Positions 11,937 through 26,553 of a DNA stretch of 64,000 nt are shown in pieces. Every line of letters begins with the position of its first letter. The first letter of the stretch is position 1. Origin of the DNA: Halictus rubicundus (lineage: Eukaryota; Arthropoda; Insecta; Hymenoptera; Halictidae); the NCBI RefSeq assembly GCF_050948215.1, contig NW_027488884.1:1-64000 (forward strand), in the 5' to 3' direction. The position numbers were made by a program, and so were the translations under genes. The notes below the pieces were generated by a model. That model had not been told where the DNA came from, did not search any database, and saw nothing but the letters and a program-made list of their open reading frames with translations.

Positions 11937-14900
11937 AGAGGATAGGATAGGATAGAGGATAGGATAGAATAGAGGATAGGATAGGATAGAGGATAGGATA
12001 GGATAGAGGATAGGATAGGATAGAGGATAGGATAGGGTAGAGGATAGGATAGGATAGAGGATACGATATTATAGAGGATATGATAGGATAGAGGATAGGA
12101 TAGGATAGACGATAGGAGAGGATAGAGGATAGGATAGCATACAGGATAGGATAGAGGATAGGATAGAGGATTGGATAGGATACAGGATAGGAGACGATAG
12201 AGGATAGGATAGGATAGAGGATAGGATAGGGGATTGGATAGGATAGAGGATAGGATAGGATAGAGGATGGGATAGGATAGAGGATAGGATAGGATAGAGG
12301 ATAGGATAGGGTAGAGGATAGGATAGGATAGAGGATACGATATTATAGAGGATGCAATACGGTAGAGGATAGGATAGGGGATTCTATAGGATAGAGGATA
12401 GGGTAGGGTAGAGGATAGGATAGGGGATTGGGTAGGATAGAGGACAGGAGACGATAGAGGATAGGATAGGATAGAGGATAGGATAGGATAGAGGATAGGA
12501 TAGGGTAGAGGATAGGATAGGATAGAGGATACGATATTATAGAGGATAGGATAGGATAGAGGATAGGATAGGATAGAGGATAGGATAGAGTAGAGGATAG
12601 GATATGATAGAGGACAGGAAAGGATAGAGTATAGGATAGGGTAGAGGATAGGATAGGATAGAGGATTCAATACGGTAGAGGATAGGATAGGGGATTATAT
12701 AGGATAGAGGATAGGATAGGTTAGATGATACGAAATTATAGAGGATAGGATAGGATAGAGGACAGGATCGTATAGAGGATAGGATAGGGGATTGGACAGA
12801 ATAGAGGATAGGATAGGATATAGGATAGGATAGGATAGGATAGGATAGAGGATAGGATAGGATAGAGGACAGGACAGAGGATAGGATATAATACAGGATA
12901 TTATAGGATAGAGGATAGGATAGGATTGAGGATAGGACGGGATAGATGATAGGATAGGATAGAGGATAGGATAGGGGATTGGATAGGATAGAGGATAGGA
13001 TAGGATAGATGATATTATAGGAAAGAGGATAGGATACGATGGAGGATACGATATTATAGAGAATACGATCTTATAGAGGATAGGATAGGATAGAAGATAG
13101 GATAGAGGATAGGATAGAGGATTGGACAGGATAGAGGATATTATAGGATAGAGGATAGGATAGGATAGCGGATAGGATAGGATGGAGTAGAGGATAGGAA
13201 TGAGGATAGGATAGGATAGAGGATAGGATAGGATAGAGGAAAGGGTAGGATAGAGGATAGGATCGGGAATTGGATAGGATAGGCGATTTGATAGGATAGA
13301 GGACAGGAGACGATAGAGGATAGGATAGGATAGGATAGAGAATAGGATATTATAGATGATATTATAGGATAGAGGACAGGATAGGATACAGGATAGGATA
13401 GGATAGAGGATACGATAGGATAGAGGATAGGATAGGATACAGGATAGGATAGCATAGAGGATAGGATAGGATAGAGGATAGGATAGGATAGAGGATAGGA
13501 TAGAGGATAGGATAGGATAGAGGATAGGATAGGATAGAGGATAGGATAGGATAGAGGATAGGATAGGATAGAGGATAGGATATGATAGAGGATAGGATAG
13601 GATAGAGGATAGGATAGGATAGAGGATAGGATAGGAGAGAAGGATAGGATACGATAGAGAATTGGATAGGGGATTGGATAGGATAGGGGATTGGATAGGA
13701 TAGAGGATAGGATAGGAGAGAGGATAGAATGGAGATTAGGATAGGATAGAGGATAGGATAGGGGATTGGATAGGATAGAGGATAGGATAGGAGAGAGGAT
13801 AGAATGGAGATTAGGATAGGATAGAGGATAGGATAGGGGATTGGATAGGATAGAGGATAGGAGACGATAGAGGATAGGATAGGATAGAGGATAGGATAGG
13901 GGATTGGATTGGATAGAGGATAGGATAGGATAGAGGATGGGATAGGATTGGATAGAGGATACGATATTATAGAGGATAGGATAAGATTGAGGATGGGATC
14001 TGATAGAGGATAGGATAGGATAGAGGATAGAATAGGATAGAGTACAGGATAGAGAATAGGATAGGGTAGAGGATAGGATAGAGGATAGGATTGGATAGAG
14101 GATACGATATTATAGAGGATAAGATAGGATAGAGGATAGGATCGGATAGAGGATAGGATAGAGGATAGGATAGGATAGAGGATAGGATAGAGTAGAGGAT
14201 AGGATATGATAGAGGACAGGAAAGGATAGAGTATAGGATAGGGTAGAGGATAGGATAGGATAGAGGATTCAATACGGTAGAGGATAGGATAGGGGATTAT
14301 ATAGGATAGAGGATAGGATAGGTTAGATGATACGAAATTATAGAGGATAGGATAGGATAGAGGACAGGATCGTATAGAGGATAGGATAGGGGATTGGACA
14401 GAATAGAGGATAGGATAGGATATAGGATAGGATAGGATAGGATAGGATAGAGGATAGGATAGGATAGAGGACAGGACAGAGGATAGGATATAATACAGGA
14501 TATTATAGGATAGAGGATAGGATAGGATTGAGGATAGGACGGGATAGATGATAGGATAGGATAGAGGATAGGATAGGGGATTGGATAGGATAGAGGATAG
14601 GATAGGATAGATGATATTATAGGAAAGAGGATAGGATACGATGGAGGATACGATATTATAGAGAATACGATCTTATAGAGGATAGGATAGGATAGAAGAT
14701 AGGATAGAGGATAGGATAGAGGATTGGACAGGATAGAGGATATTATAGGATAGAGGATAGGATAGGATAGCGGATAGGATAGGATGGAGTAGAGGATAGG
14801 AATGAGGATAGGATAGGATAGAGGATAGGATAGGATAGAGGAAAGGGTAGGATAGAGGATAGGATCGGGAATTGGATAGGATAGGCGATTTGATAGGATA

Positions 14901-15472
14901 GAGGACAGGAGACGATAGAGGATAGGATAGGATAGGATAGAGAATAGGATATTATAGATGATATTATAGGATAGAGGACAGGATAGGATACAGGATAGGA
15001 TAGGATAGAGGATACGATAGGATAGAGGATAGGATAGGATACAGGATAGGATAGCATAGAGGATAGGATAGGATAGAGGATAGGATAGGATAGAGGATAG
15101 GATAGAGGATAGGATAGGATAGAGGATAGGATAGGATAGAGGATAGGATAGGATAGAGGATAGGATAGGATAGAGGATAGGATAGGATAGAGGATAGGAT
15201 ATGATAGAGGATAGGATAGGATAGAGGATAGGATAGGATAGAGGATAGGATAGGAGAGAAGGATAGGATACGATAGAGAATTGGATAGGGGATTGGATAG
15301 GATAGGGGATTGGATAGGATAGAGGATAGGATAGGAGAGAGGATAGAATGGAGATTAGAATAGGATAGAGGATAGGATAGGGGATTGGATAGGATAGAGG
15401 ATAGGATAGGAGAGAGGATAGAATGGAGATTAGGATAGGATAGAGGATAGGATAGGGGATTGGATAGGATAG
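11937..15472 (+). repeat. Long segmental duplication, 8,982-bp offset, right copy
   Basis: This is the right-hand copy of 2,955-6,490. TTCAATACGG lies at 12,666 and 14,268. The paired AATGGAGATTAGG region lies near 15,345 and 15,420, with a private G-to-A change in the first (AATGGAGATTAGAA). Both ends break into domain II sequence, making this an island of domain I inside domain II. Confidence 0.85.
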
Positions 15473-15659
15473 AGGATAGGATAGGATAGAGGATAGGATA
15501 GGTTAGCGGATAGGATAGGATAGAGAATACGACAGGATAGCTGATATTATAGGATAGAGGATAGGATAGGAAAGAGGATAGGATAGGATAGATGATATTA
15601 TAGGATAGAGGACAGGATAGGATAGAGGATAGGATAGCATAGAGGATAGGATAGGATAG

Positions 15660-17079
15660 AGTATAGAATAGGACAGAGGATAAGATAGGATAGAGGATAG
15701 GATAAGTTAGAGGATAGGATACTATAGAGGATAGGATATAGGATTGGATAGGATAGAGGATACGATAGGATAGAGGATAGGATAGAGAATAGGATAGGAT
15801 TGAGAATACGATAGGGGATTGGATCGGATACAGGATAGGATACGGTAGAGGATAGGATAGGATAGGATAGAGAATAGGATAGGATAGATGATATTATAGG
15901 ATAGAGGACAGGATAGGATAGAGGATAGGATAGCATAGAGGATAGGATAGGATAGAGGATAGGATAGGAGAGAAGGATAGGATAGGATAGAGGATAGGAT
16001 AGGATAGAGGATAGGATAGGATAGAGGATAGGATAGGATAGGATAGAGGATATGATAGGATAGAGGAAAGGGTAGGATAGAGGATAGGAGCGGGGATTGG
16101 ATAGGATAGGGGATTGGATAGGATAGAGGACAGGAGACGATAGAGGATAGGATAGGATATGATGTCGGAAAGGATAGGATAGAGTATAGAATAGGACAGA
16201 GGATAAGATAGGATAGAGGATAGGATAAGTTAGAGGATAGGATAGGATAGAGGATAGGATAGGATAGAGGATAGGATAGGATAGAGGATAGGATAGGATA
16301 GAGGATAGGATAGGATAGAGGATAGGATAGGATAGAGGATAGGATAGGATAGAGGATAGGATAGGATAGATGATAGGATAGGACAGAGGATAAGATAGGA
16401 TAGAGGATAGGATAAGTTAGAGGATAGGATAGGATAGAGGATAGGATATAGGATTGGATAGGATAGAGGATACGATAGGATAGAGGATAGGATAGAGAAT
16501 AGGGTAGGATAGAGGATACGATAGGGGATTGGATCGGATACAGGATAGGATACGGTAGAGGATAGGATAGGATAGGATAGAGAATAGGATAGGATAGATG
16601 ATATTATAGGATAGAGGACAGGATAGGATAGAGGATAGGATAGCGTAGAGGATAGGATAGGATAGAGGATAGGATAGGAGAGAAGGATAGGATAGGATAG
16701 AGGATAGGATAGGATAGAGGATAGGATAGGATAGAGGATAGGATAGGATAGGATAGAGGATAGGATAGGATAGAGGAAAGGGTAGGATAGAGGATAGGAG
16801 CGGGGATTGGATAGGATAGGGGATTGGATAGGATAGAGGACAGGAGACGATAGAGGATAGGATAGGATATGATGTCGGAAAGGATAGGATAGAGTATAGA
16901 ATAGGACAGAGGATAAGATAGGATAGAGGATAGGATAAGTTAGAGGATAGGATAGGATAGAGGATAGGATAGGATAGAGGATAGGATAGGATAGAGGATA
17001 GGATAGGATAGAGGATAGGATAGGATAGAGGATAGGATAGGATAGAGGATAGGATAGGATAGAGGATAGGATAGGATAG
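15660..17079 (+). repeat. 710-bp tandem duplication (two copies)
   Basis: GGACAGAGGATAAG at 15,671 and 16,381, GGATACGGTAGAG near 15,839 and 16,549, AGGATAGGAGCGGGG at 16,081 and 16,791, and GATGTCGGAA at 16,161 and 16,871 are all 710 bp apart. The copies are 15,660-16,369 and 16,370-17,079. The GTCGGAAAGG variant (elsewhere usually GGCGGAAAGG) is shared by both and also appears near 11,693 and 19,992, identifying a sublineage. Confidence 0.85.
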
Positions 17080-17139
17080 ATGATAGGATAGGATAGAGGA
17101 TAGGATAGGATAGAGGATAGGATAGAGGATAGGATAGGA

Positions 17140-19440
17140 TAGAGGATAGGATAGGATAGAGGAAAGGGTAGGATAGAGGATAGGATCGGGGATTGGATAG
17201 GATAGGGGATTGGATAGGATAGAGGACAGGAGACGATAGAGGATAGGATAGGATAGAGGATAGAATAGGATAGAGGATAGGATAGGATAGGGGATAGGAT
17301 ACGATAGAGGATAGGATAGGATAGAGAATAGGATATAGGATTGGATAGGATAGAGGATAGGATACGATAGAGGATAGGATAGGATAGGATAGAGAATAGG
17401 ATAGGATAGATGATATTATAGGATAGAGGACATTATAGGACAGAGGAAACGATATTATAGAGGATATGATAGGATAGAGGATAGGATCGGATAGAAGATA
17501 GGATAGGGGATTGGATAGGATAGAGGATAGGATTCGATAGATGACAGGATAGGATATGATGGCGGAAAGGATAGGATAGAGTATAGAATAGGACAGGGGA
17601 TAAGATAGGATAGAGGATAGGATAAGTTAGAGGATAGGATAGGATAGAGGATAGGATATAGGATTGGATAGGATAGAGGATACGATAGGATATAGGATAG
17701 GATAGAGAATAGGATAGGATAGAGGATACGACAGGGGATTGGATCGGATACAGGATAGGATACGGTAGAGGATAGGATAGGATAGGATAGAGAATAGGAT
17801 AGGATAGATGATATTATAGGATAGAGGACAGGATAGGATAGAGGATAGGATAGCATAGAGGATAGGATAGGATAGAGGATAGGATAGGAGAGAATGATAG
17901 GATAGGATAGAGGATAGGATAGGATAGAGGATAGGATAGGATAGGATAGAGACTAGGATAGGATAGAGGAAAGGGTATGATAGAGGATAGGATCGGGGAT
18001 TGGATAGGATAGGCGATTGGATAGGATAGAGGACAGGAGACGATAGAGAATAGGATAGGATAGAGGATAGGATTCGATAGAGGACAGGATAGGATATGAT
18101 GGCGGAAAGGATAGGATAGAGTATAGAATAGGACAGAGGATAAGATAGGATAGAGGATAGGATAAGTTAGAGGATAGGATAGGATAGAGGATAGGATATA
18201 GGATTGGATAGGATAGAGGATAGGATAGAGTATAGGATAGGATAGAGGATACGATAGGGGATTGGATCGGATACAGGATAGGATACGGTAGAGGATAGGA
18301 TAGGATAGGATAGAGAATAGGATAGGATAGATGATATTATAGGATAGAGGACAGGATAGGATAGAGGATAGGATAGGATAGAGGATAGGATAGGATAGAG
18401 GATAGGATAGGAGAGAAGGATAGGATAGGATAGAGGATAGGATAGGATAGAGGATAGGATAGGATAGGATAGAGGATAGGATAGGATAGAGGAAAGGGTA
18501 GGATATAGGATAGGATCGGGGATTGGATAGGATAGAGGATTGGATAGGATAGAGGACAGGAGACGATAGAGGATAGGATAGGATAGAGGATAGGATAGAA
18601 TAGAGGATAGGATAGGATAGAGGATAGGATAGGAGAGAAGGATAGGATAGGATAGAGGATAGGATAGGATAGAGGATATGATAGGATAGAGGATAGGATA
18701 GGATAGAGGATAGGATTGGATAGAGGATAGGATGGGATAGAGGATAGGATGGGATAGAGGATAGGATAGGATAGAGGATAGGGTAGGATAGAGGATATGA
18801 TAGGATAGGCGATTGGATCGGATACAGGATAGGATACGATAGAGGCTAGGATAGGATAGAGGATAGGATAGGATAGAGGGAAGGGTAGGATAGAGGATAG
18901 GATCGGGGATTGGATAGGATAGGGGATTGGATAGGATAGAGGACAGGAGACGATAGAGGATAGGATAGGATAGAGGATAGAATAGGATAGAGGATAGGAT
19001 AGGATAGGGTATAGGATAGGATAGAGGATAGGATAGGATAGAGGATAGGATAGGATAGAGGATAGGATAGGATAGAGGATAGGATAGGATAGAGGAAAGG
19101 GTAGGATAGAGGATAGGATCGGGGAGTGGATAGGATAGGAGATTGGATAGGATAGAGGATAGGATACGATAGAGGATAGAATAGGATAGAGGATAGGATA
19201 GGATAGGGGATAGGATACGATAGAGGATAGGATAGGATAGAGAATAGGATATAGGATTGGATAGGATAGAGGATAGGATAAGTTAGAGGATAGGATAGGA
19301 TAGAGGATTGGATAGGATAGAGGATACGATAGGATAGAGGATAGGATAGAGAATAGGATACGGTAGAGGATAGGATAGGATAGGATAGAGGATAGGATAG
19401 GATAGAGGATAGGATAGGATAGAGGATAGTATAGGATAGA
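17140..19440 (+). repeat. 2.3-kb duplication, 3,592-bp offset, left copy
   Basis: ACAGGAGACGATAGAGG at 17,226 matches 20,818, the AGAGAATGAT variant at 17,889 matches 21,481, and AGAGGCTAGG at 18,841 matches 22,433. The offset is constant at 3,592 bp. Colinearity ends near 19,440, where the right copy moves into a GATAAGTTAGAGG unit. Confidence 0.82.
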
Positions 19441-20109
19441 GGATAGGATAGGATAGAGGATAGGATAGGATAGATGATAGGATAGGATAGAGGATAGGAT
19501 AGGATAGAGGATAGGATAGGATAGAGGATAGGATCGGATAGAGGATAGGATAAGTTAGAGGATAGGATAGGATAGAGGATAGGATATAGGATTAGATAGG
19601 ATAGAGGATACGATAGGATAGAGGATAGGATAGAGAATAGGATAGGATAGAGGATACGATAGGGGATTGGATCGGATACAGGATAGGATACGGTAGAGGA
19701 TAGGATAGGATAGGATAGAGAATAGGATAGGATAGATGATGTTATAGGATAGAGGACAGGATAGGATAGAGGATAGGATAGCATAGAGGATAGGATAGGA
19801 TAGAGGATAGGATAGGAGAGAAGGATAGGATAGGATAGAGGATAGGATAGGATAGAGGATAGGATAGGATAGGATAGAGGATAGGATAGGATAGAGGAAA
19901 GGGTAGGATAGAGGATAGGAGCGGGGGTTGGATAGGATAGGGGATTGGATAGGATAGAGGACAGGAGACGATAGAGGATAGGATAGGATATGATGTCGGA
20001 AAGGATAGGATAGAGTATAGAATAGGACAGAGGATAAGATAGGATAGAGGATAGGATAAGTTAGAGGATAGGATAGGATAGAGGATAGGATAGGATAGAG
20101 GATAGGATA

Positions 20110-21473
20110 GGATAGAGGATAGAATAGGATAGAGGATAGGATAGGATAGGGGATAGGATACGATAGAGGATAGGATAGGATAGAGAATAGGATATAGGAT
20201 TGGATAGGATAGAGGATAGGATACGATAGAGGATAGGATAGGATAGGATAGAGAATAGGATAGGATAGATGATATTATAGGATAGAGGACATTATAGGAC
20301 AGAAGAAACGATATTATAGAGGATATGATAGGATAGAGGATAGGATCGGATAGAGGATAGGATAGGGGATTGGATAGGATAGAGGATAGGATTCGATAGA
20401 TGACAGGATAGGATATGATGGCGGAAAGGATAGGATAGAGTATAGAATAGGACAGGGGATAAGATAGGATAGAGGATAGGATAAGTTAGAGGATAGGATA
20501 GGATAGAGGATAGGATATAGGATTGGATAGGATATAGGATACGATAGGATATAGGATAGGATAGAGAATAGGATAGGATAGAGGATACGATAGGGGATTG
20601 GATCGGATACAGGATAGGATACGGTAGAGGATAGGATAGGATAGGATAGAGAATAGGATAGGATAGATGATATTATAGGATAGAGGACAGGATAGGATAG
20701 AGGATAGGATAGCATAGAGGATAGGATAGGATAGAGGATAGGATAGGATAGAGGAAATGGTAGGATAGAGGATAGGATCGGGGATTGGATAGGATAGGGG
20801 ATTGGATAGGATAGAGGACAGGAGACGATAGAGGATAGGATAGGATAGAGGATAGAATAGGATAGAGGATAGGATAGGATAGGGGATAGGATACGATAGA
20901 GGATAGGATAGGATAGAGAATAGGATATAGGATTGGATAGGATAGAGGATAGGATACGATAGAGGATAGGATAGGATAGGATAGAGAATAGGATAGGATA
21001 GATGATATTATAGGATAGAGGACATTATAGGACAGAAGAAACGATATTATAGAGGATATGATAGGATAGAGGATAGGATCGGATAGAGGATAGGATAGGG
21101 GATTGGATACGATAGAGGATAGGATTCGATAGATGACAGGATAGGATATGATGGCGGAAAGGATAGGATAGAGTATAGAATAGGACAGGGGATAAGATAG
21201 GATAGAGGATAGGATAAGTTAGAGGATAGGATAGGATAGAGGATAGGATATAGGATTGGATAGGATAGAGGATACGATAGGATATAGGATAGGATAGAGA
21301 ATAGGATAGGATAGAGGATACGATAGGGGATTGGATCGGATACAGGATAGGATACGGTAGAGGATAGGATAGGATAGGATAGAGAATAGGATAGGATAGA
21401 TGATATTATATGATAGAGGACAGGATAGGATAGAGGATAGGATAGCATAGAGGATAGGATAGGATAGAGGATA
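20110..21473 (+). repeat. 733-bp tandem duplication
   Basis: Segments of at least 400 bp (20,314-20,715 and 21,047-21,448) are near-identical at a 733-bp spacing and share the GAAACGATATTATAG and GATGGCGGAAAGG variants. A private variant in the second copy (GATATTATATGATAG near 21,405, against GATATTATAGGATAG) separates the copies. The outer limits are approximate. Confidence 0.72.
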
Positions 21474-23032
21474 GGATAGGAGAGAATGATAGGATAGGAT
21501 AGAGGATAGGATAGGATAGAGGATAGGATAGGATAGGATAGAGACTAGGATAGGATAGAGGAAAGGGTAGGATAGAGGATAGGATCGGGGATTGGATAGG
21601 ATAGGGGATTGGATAGGATAGAGGACAGGAGACGATAGAGAATAGGATAGGATAGAGGATAGGATTGGATAGAGGACAGGATAGGATATGATGGCGGAAA
21701 GGATAGGATAGAGTATAGAATAGGACAGAGGATAAGATAGGATAGAGGATAGGATAAGTTAGAGGATAGGATAGGATAGAGGATAGGATATAGGATTGGA
21801 TAGGATAGAGGATAGGATAGAGTATAGGATAGGATAGAGGATACGATAGGGGATTGGATCGGATACAGGATAGGATACGGTAGAGGATAGGATAGGATAG
21901 GATAGAGAATAGGATAGGATAGATGATATTATAGGATAGAGGACAGGATAGGATAGAGGATAGGATAGGATAGAGGATAGGATAGGATAGAGGATAGGAT
22001 AGGAGAGAAGGATAGGATAGGATAGAGGATAGGATAGGATAGAGGATAGGATAGGATAGGATAGAGGATAGGATAGGATAGAGGAAAGGGTAGGATATAG
22101 GATAGGATCGGGGATTGGATAGGATAGAGAATTGGATAGGATAGAGGACAGGAGACGATAGAGGATAGGATAGGATAGAGGATAGGATAGAATAGAGGAT
22201 AGGATAGGATAGAGGATAGGATAGGAGAGAAGGATAGGATAGGATAGAGGATAGGATAGGATAGAGGATATGATAGGATAGAGGATAGGATAGGATAGAG
22301 GATAGGATTGGATAGAGGATAGGATGGGATAGAGGATAGGATGGGATAGAGGATAGGATAGGATAGAGGATAGGGTAGGATAGAGGATATGATAGGATAA
22401 GCGATTGGATCGGATACAGGATAGGATACGATAGAGGCTAGGATAGGATAGAGGATAGGATAGGATAGAGGGAAGGGTAGGATAGAGGATAGGATCGGGG
22501 ATTGGATAGGATAGGGGATTGGATAGGATAGAGGACAGGAGACGATAGAGGATAGGATAGGATAGAGGATAGAATAGGATAGAGGATAGGATAGGATAGG
22601 GTATAGGATAGGATAGAGGATAGGATAGGATGGAGGATAGGATAGGATAGAGGATAGGATAGGATAGAGGATAGGATAGGATAGAGGATAGGATAGGATA
22701 GAGGAAAGGGTAGGATAGAGGATAGGATCGGGGAGTGGATAGGATAGGAGATTGGATAGGATAGAGGATAGGATACGATAGAGGATAGAATAGGATAGAG
22801 GATAGGATAGGATAGGGTATAGGATACGATAGAGGATAGGATAGGATAGAGAATAGGATATAGGATTGGATAGGATAGAGGATAGGATAAGTTAGAGGAT
22901 AGGATAGGATAGAGGATTGGATAGGATAGAGGATACGATAGGATAGAGGATAGGATAGAGAATAGGATACGGTAGAGGATAGGATAGGATAGGATAGAGG
23001 ATAGGATAGGATAGAGGATAGGATAGGATAGA
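20732..23032 (+). repeat. 2.3-kb duplication, 3,592-bp offset, right copy
   Basis: This is colinear with 17,140-19,440. Private differences include GAAATGGTAGG here against GAAAGGGTAGG on the left (20,754 and 17,162). Its right half is itself copied once more by the adjacent 2,139-bp tandem duplication, so the 3,592-bp event can be ordered relative to that one by shared variants. Confidence 0.8.
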
Positions 23033-26000
23033 GGATAGTATAGGATAGAGGATAGGATAAGTTAGAGGATAGGATAGGATAGAGGATAGGATATAGGATT
23101 GGATAGGATAGAGGATACGATAGGATAGAGGATAGGATAGGATAGGATAGAGGATAGGATAGGATAGAGGAAAGGGTACGATATAGGATAGGATCGGGGA
23201 TTGGATAGGATAGAGGATTGGATAGGATAGAGGACAGGAGACGATAGAGGATAGGATAGGATAGAGGATAGGATAGAATAGAGGATAGGATAGGATGGAG
23301 GATAGGATAGGAGAGAAGGATAGGATAGGATAGAGGATAGGATAGGATAGAGGATATGATAGGATAGAGGATAGGATAGGATAGAGGATAGGATTGGATA
23401 GAGGATAGGATGGGATAGAGGATAGGATGGGATACAGGATAGGATAGGATAGAGGATAGGGTAGGATAGAGGATATGATAGGATAGGCGATTGGATCGGA
23501 TACAGGATAGGATACGATAGAGGCTAGGATAGGATAGAGGATAGGATAGGATAGAGGAAAGGGTAGGATAGAGGATAGGATCGGGGATTGGATAGGATAG
23601 GGGATTGGATAGGATAGAGGACAGGAGACGATAGAGGATAGGATAGGATAGAGGATAGAATAGGATAGAGGATAGGATAGGATAGGGTATAGGATAGGAT
23701 AGAGGATAGGATAGGATAGAGGATAGGATAGGATAGAGGATAGGATAGGATAGAGGATAGGATAGGATAGAGGAAAGGGTAGGATAGAGGATAGGATCGG
23801 GGAGTGGATAGGATAGGAGATTGGATAGGATAGAGGATAGGATACGATAGAGGATAGAATAGGATAGAGAATAGGATAGGATAGGGGATAGGATACGATA
23901 GAGGATAGGATAGGATAGAGGATAGGATATAGGATTGGATAGGATAGAGGATAGGATAGAGTATAGGATAGGATAGAGGATACGATAGGGGATTGGATCG
24001 GATACAGGATAGGATACGGTAGAGGATAGGATAGGATAGGATAGAGAATAGGATAGGATAGATGATATTATAGGATAGAGGACAGGATAGGATAGAGGAT
24101 AGGATAGGATAGAGGATAGGATAGGATAGAGGATAGGATAGGAGAGAAGGATAGGATAGGATAGAGGATAGGATAGGATAGAGGATAGGATAGGATAGGA
24201 TAGAGGATAGGATAGGATAGAGGAAAGGGTAGGATATAGGATAGGATCGGGGATTGGATAGGATAGAGAATTGGATAGGATAGAGGACAGGAGACGATAG
24301 AGGATAGGATAGGATAGAGGATAGGATAGAATAGAGGATAGGATAGGATAGAGGATAGGATAGGAGAGAAGGATAGGATAGGATAGAGGATAGGATAGGA
24401 TAGAGGATATGATAGGATAGAGGATAGGATAGGATAGAGGATAGGATTGGATAGAGGATAGGATGGGATAGAGGATAGGATGGGATAGAGGATAGGATAG
24501 GATAGAGGATAGGGTAGGATAGAGGATATGATAGGATAAGCGATTGGATCGGATACAGGATAGGATACGATAGAGGCTAGGATAGGATAGAGGATAGGAT
24601 AGGATAGAGGGAAGGGTAGGATAGAGGATAGGATCGGGGATTGGATAGGATAGGGGATTGGATAGGATAGAGGACAGGAGACGATAGAGGATAGGATAGG
24701 ATAGAGGATAGAATAGGATAGAGGATAGGATAGGATAGGGTATAGGATAGGATAGAGGATAGGATAGGATGGAGGATAGGATAGGATAGAGGATAGGATA
24801 GGATAGAGGATAGGATAGGATAGAGGATAGGATAGGATAGAGGAAAGGGTAGGATAGAGGATAGGATCGGGGAGTGGATAGGATAGGAGATTGGATAGGA
24901 TAGAGGATAGGATACGATAGAGGATAGAATAGGATAGAGGATAGGATAGGATAGGGTATAGGATACGATAGAGGATAGGATAGGATAGAGAATAGGATAT
25001 AGGATTGGATAGGATAGAGGATAGGATAAGTTAGAGGATAGGATAGGATAGAGGATTGGATAGGATAGAGGATACGATAGGATAGAGGATAGGATAGAGA
25101 ATAGGATACGGTAGAGGATAGGATAGGATAGGATAGAGGATAGGATAGGATAGAGGATAGGATAGGATAGAGGATAGTATAGGATAGAGGATAGGATAAG
25201 TTAGAGGATAGGATAGGATAGAGGATAGGATATAGGATTGGATAGGATAGAGGATACGATAGGATAGAGGATAGGATAGGATAGGATAGAGGATAGGATA
25301 GGATAGAGGAAAGGGTACGATATAGGATAGGATCGGGGATTGGATAGGATAGAGGATTGGATAGGATAGAGGACAGGAGACGATAGAGGATAGGATAGGA
25401 TAGAGGATAGGATAGAATAGAGGATAGGATAGGATGGAGGATAGGATAGGAGAGAAGGATAGGATAGGATAGAGGATAGGATAGGATAGAGGATATGATA
25501 GGATAGAGGATAGGATAGGATAGAGGATAGGATTGGATAGAGGATAGGATGGGATAGAGGATAGGATGGGATACAGGATAGGATAGGATAGAGGATAGGG
25601 TAGGATAGAGGATATGATAGGATAGGCGATTGGATCGGATACAGGATAGGATACGATAGAGGCTAGGATAGGATAGAGGATAGGATAGGATAGAGGAAAG
25701 GGTAGGATAGAGGATAGGATCGGGGATTGGATAGGATAGGGGATTGGATAGGATAGAGGACAGGAGACGATAGAGGATAGGATAGGATAGAGGATAGAAT
25801 AGGATAGAGGATAGGATAGGATAGGGTATAGGATAGGATAGAGGATAGGATAGGATAGAGGATAGGATAGGATAGAGGATAGGATAGGATAGAGGATAGG
25901 ATAGGATAGAGGAAAGGGTAGGATAGAGGATAGGATCGGGGAGTGGATAGGATAGGAGATTGGATAGGATAGAGGATAGGATACGATAGAGGATAGAATA

Positions 26001-26090
26001 GGATAGAGAATAGGATAGGATAGGGGATAGGATACGATAGAGGATAGGATAGGATAGAGAATAGGATATAGGATTGGATAGGATAGAGGA
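21775..26090 (+). repeat. 2,139-bp tandem duplication (two complete copies)
   Basis: Markers AGAGTATAGG at 21,819/23,958, GAGGCTAG at 22,434/24,573, AAGTTA at 23,059/25,198, the second GGCTAGG at 23,522/25,661, and ATAGGGGATA at 23,881/26,020 are each exactly 2,139 bp apart. The copies therefore abut, running about 21,775-23,913 and 23,914-26,052. After about 26,090 the array diverges to AGAGTATAGGTTAGG. This is the cleanest complete head-to-tail higher-order repeat in the window, with no detectable net length change between copies. Confidence 0.88.
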
Positions 26091-26553
26091 TAGGATACGA
26101 TAGAGTATAGGTTAGGATAGGATAGAGAATAGGATAGGATAGATGATATTATAGAATAGAGGACATTATAGGACAGAGGAAACGATATTATAGAGGATAG
26201 CATAGGATAGAGGACAGGATCGGATAGAGGATAGGATAGGGGATTGGATGGGATAGAGGATAGGATTCGATAGAGGACAGGATAGGATAGGATGGCGGAA
26301 AGGATAGGATAGAGTATAGAATAGGACAGAGGATAAGATAGGATAGAGGATAGGATAAGTTAGAGGATAGGATAGGATAGAGGATTGGATAGGATAGAGG
26401 ATACGATAGGATAGAGGATAGGATAGAGAATAGGATACGGTAGAGGATAGGATAGGATAGGATAGGGGATAGGATAGGATAGAGGATAGGATAGGATAGA
26501 GGATAGTATAGGATAGAGGATAGGATAGGATAGAGGATAGGATAGGATAGAGG

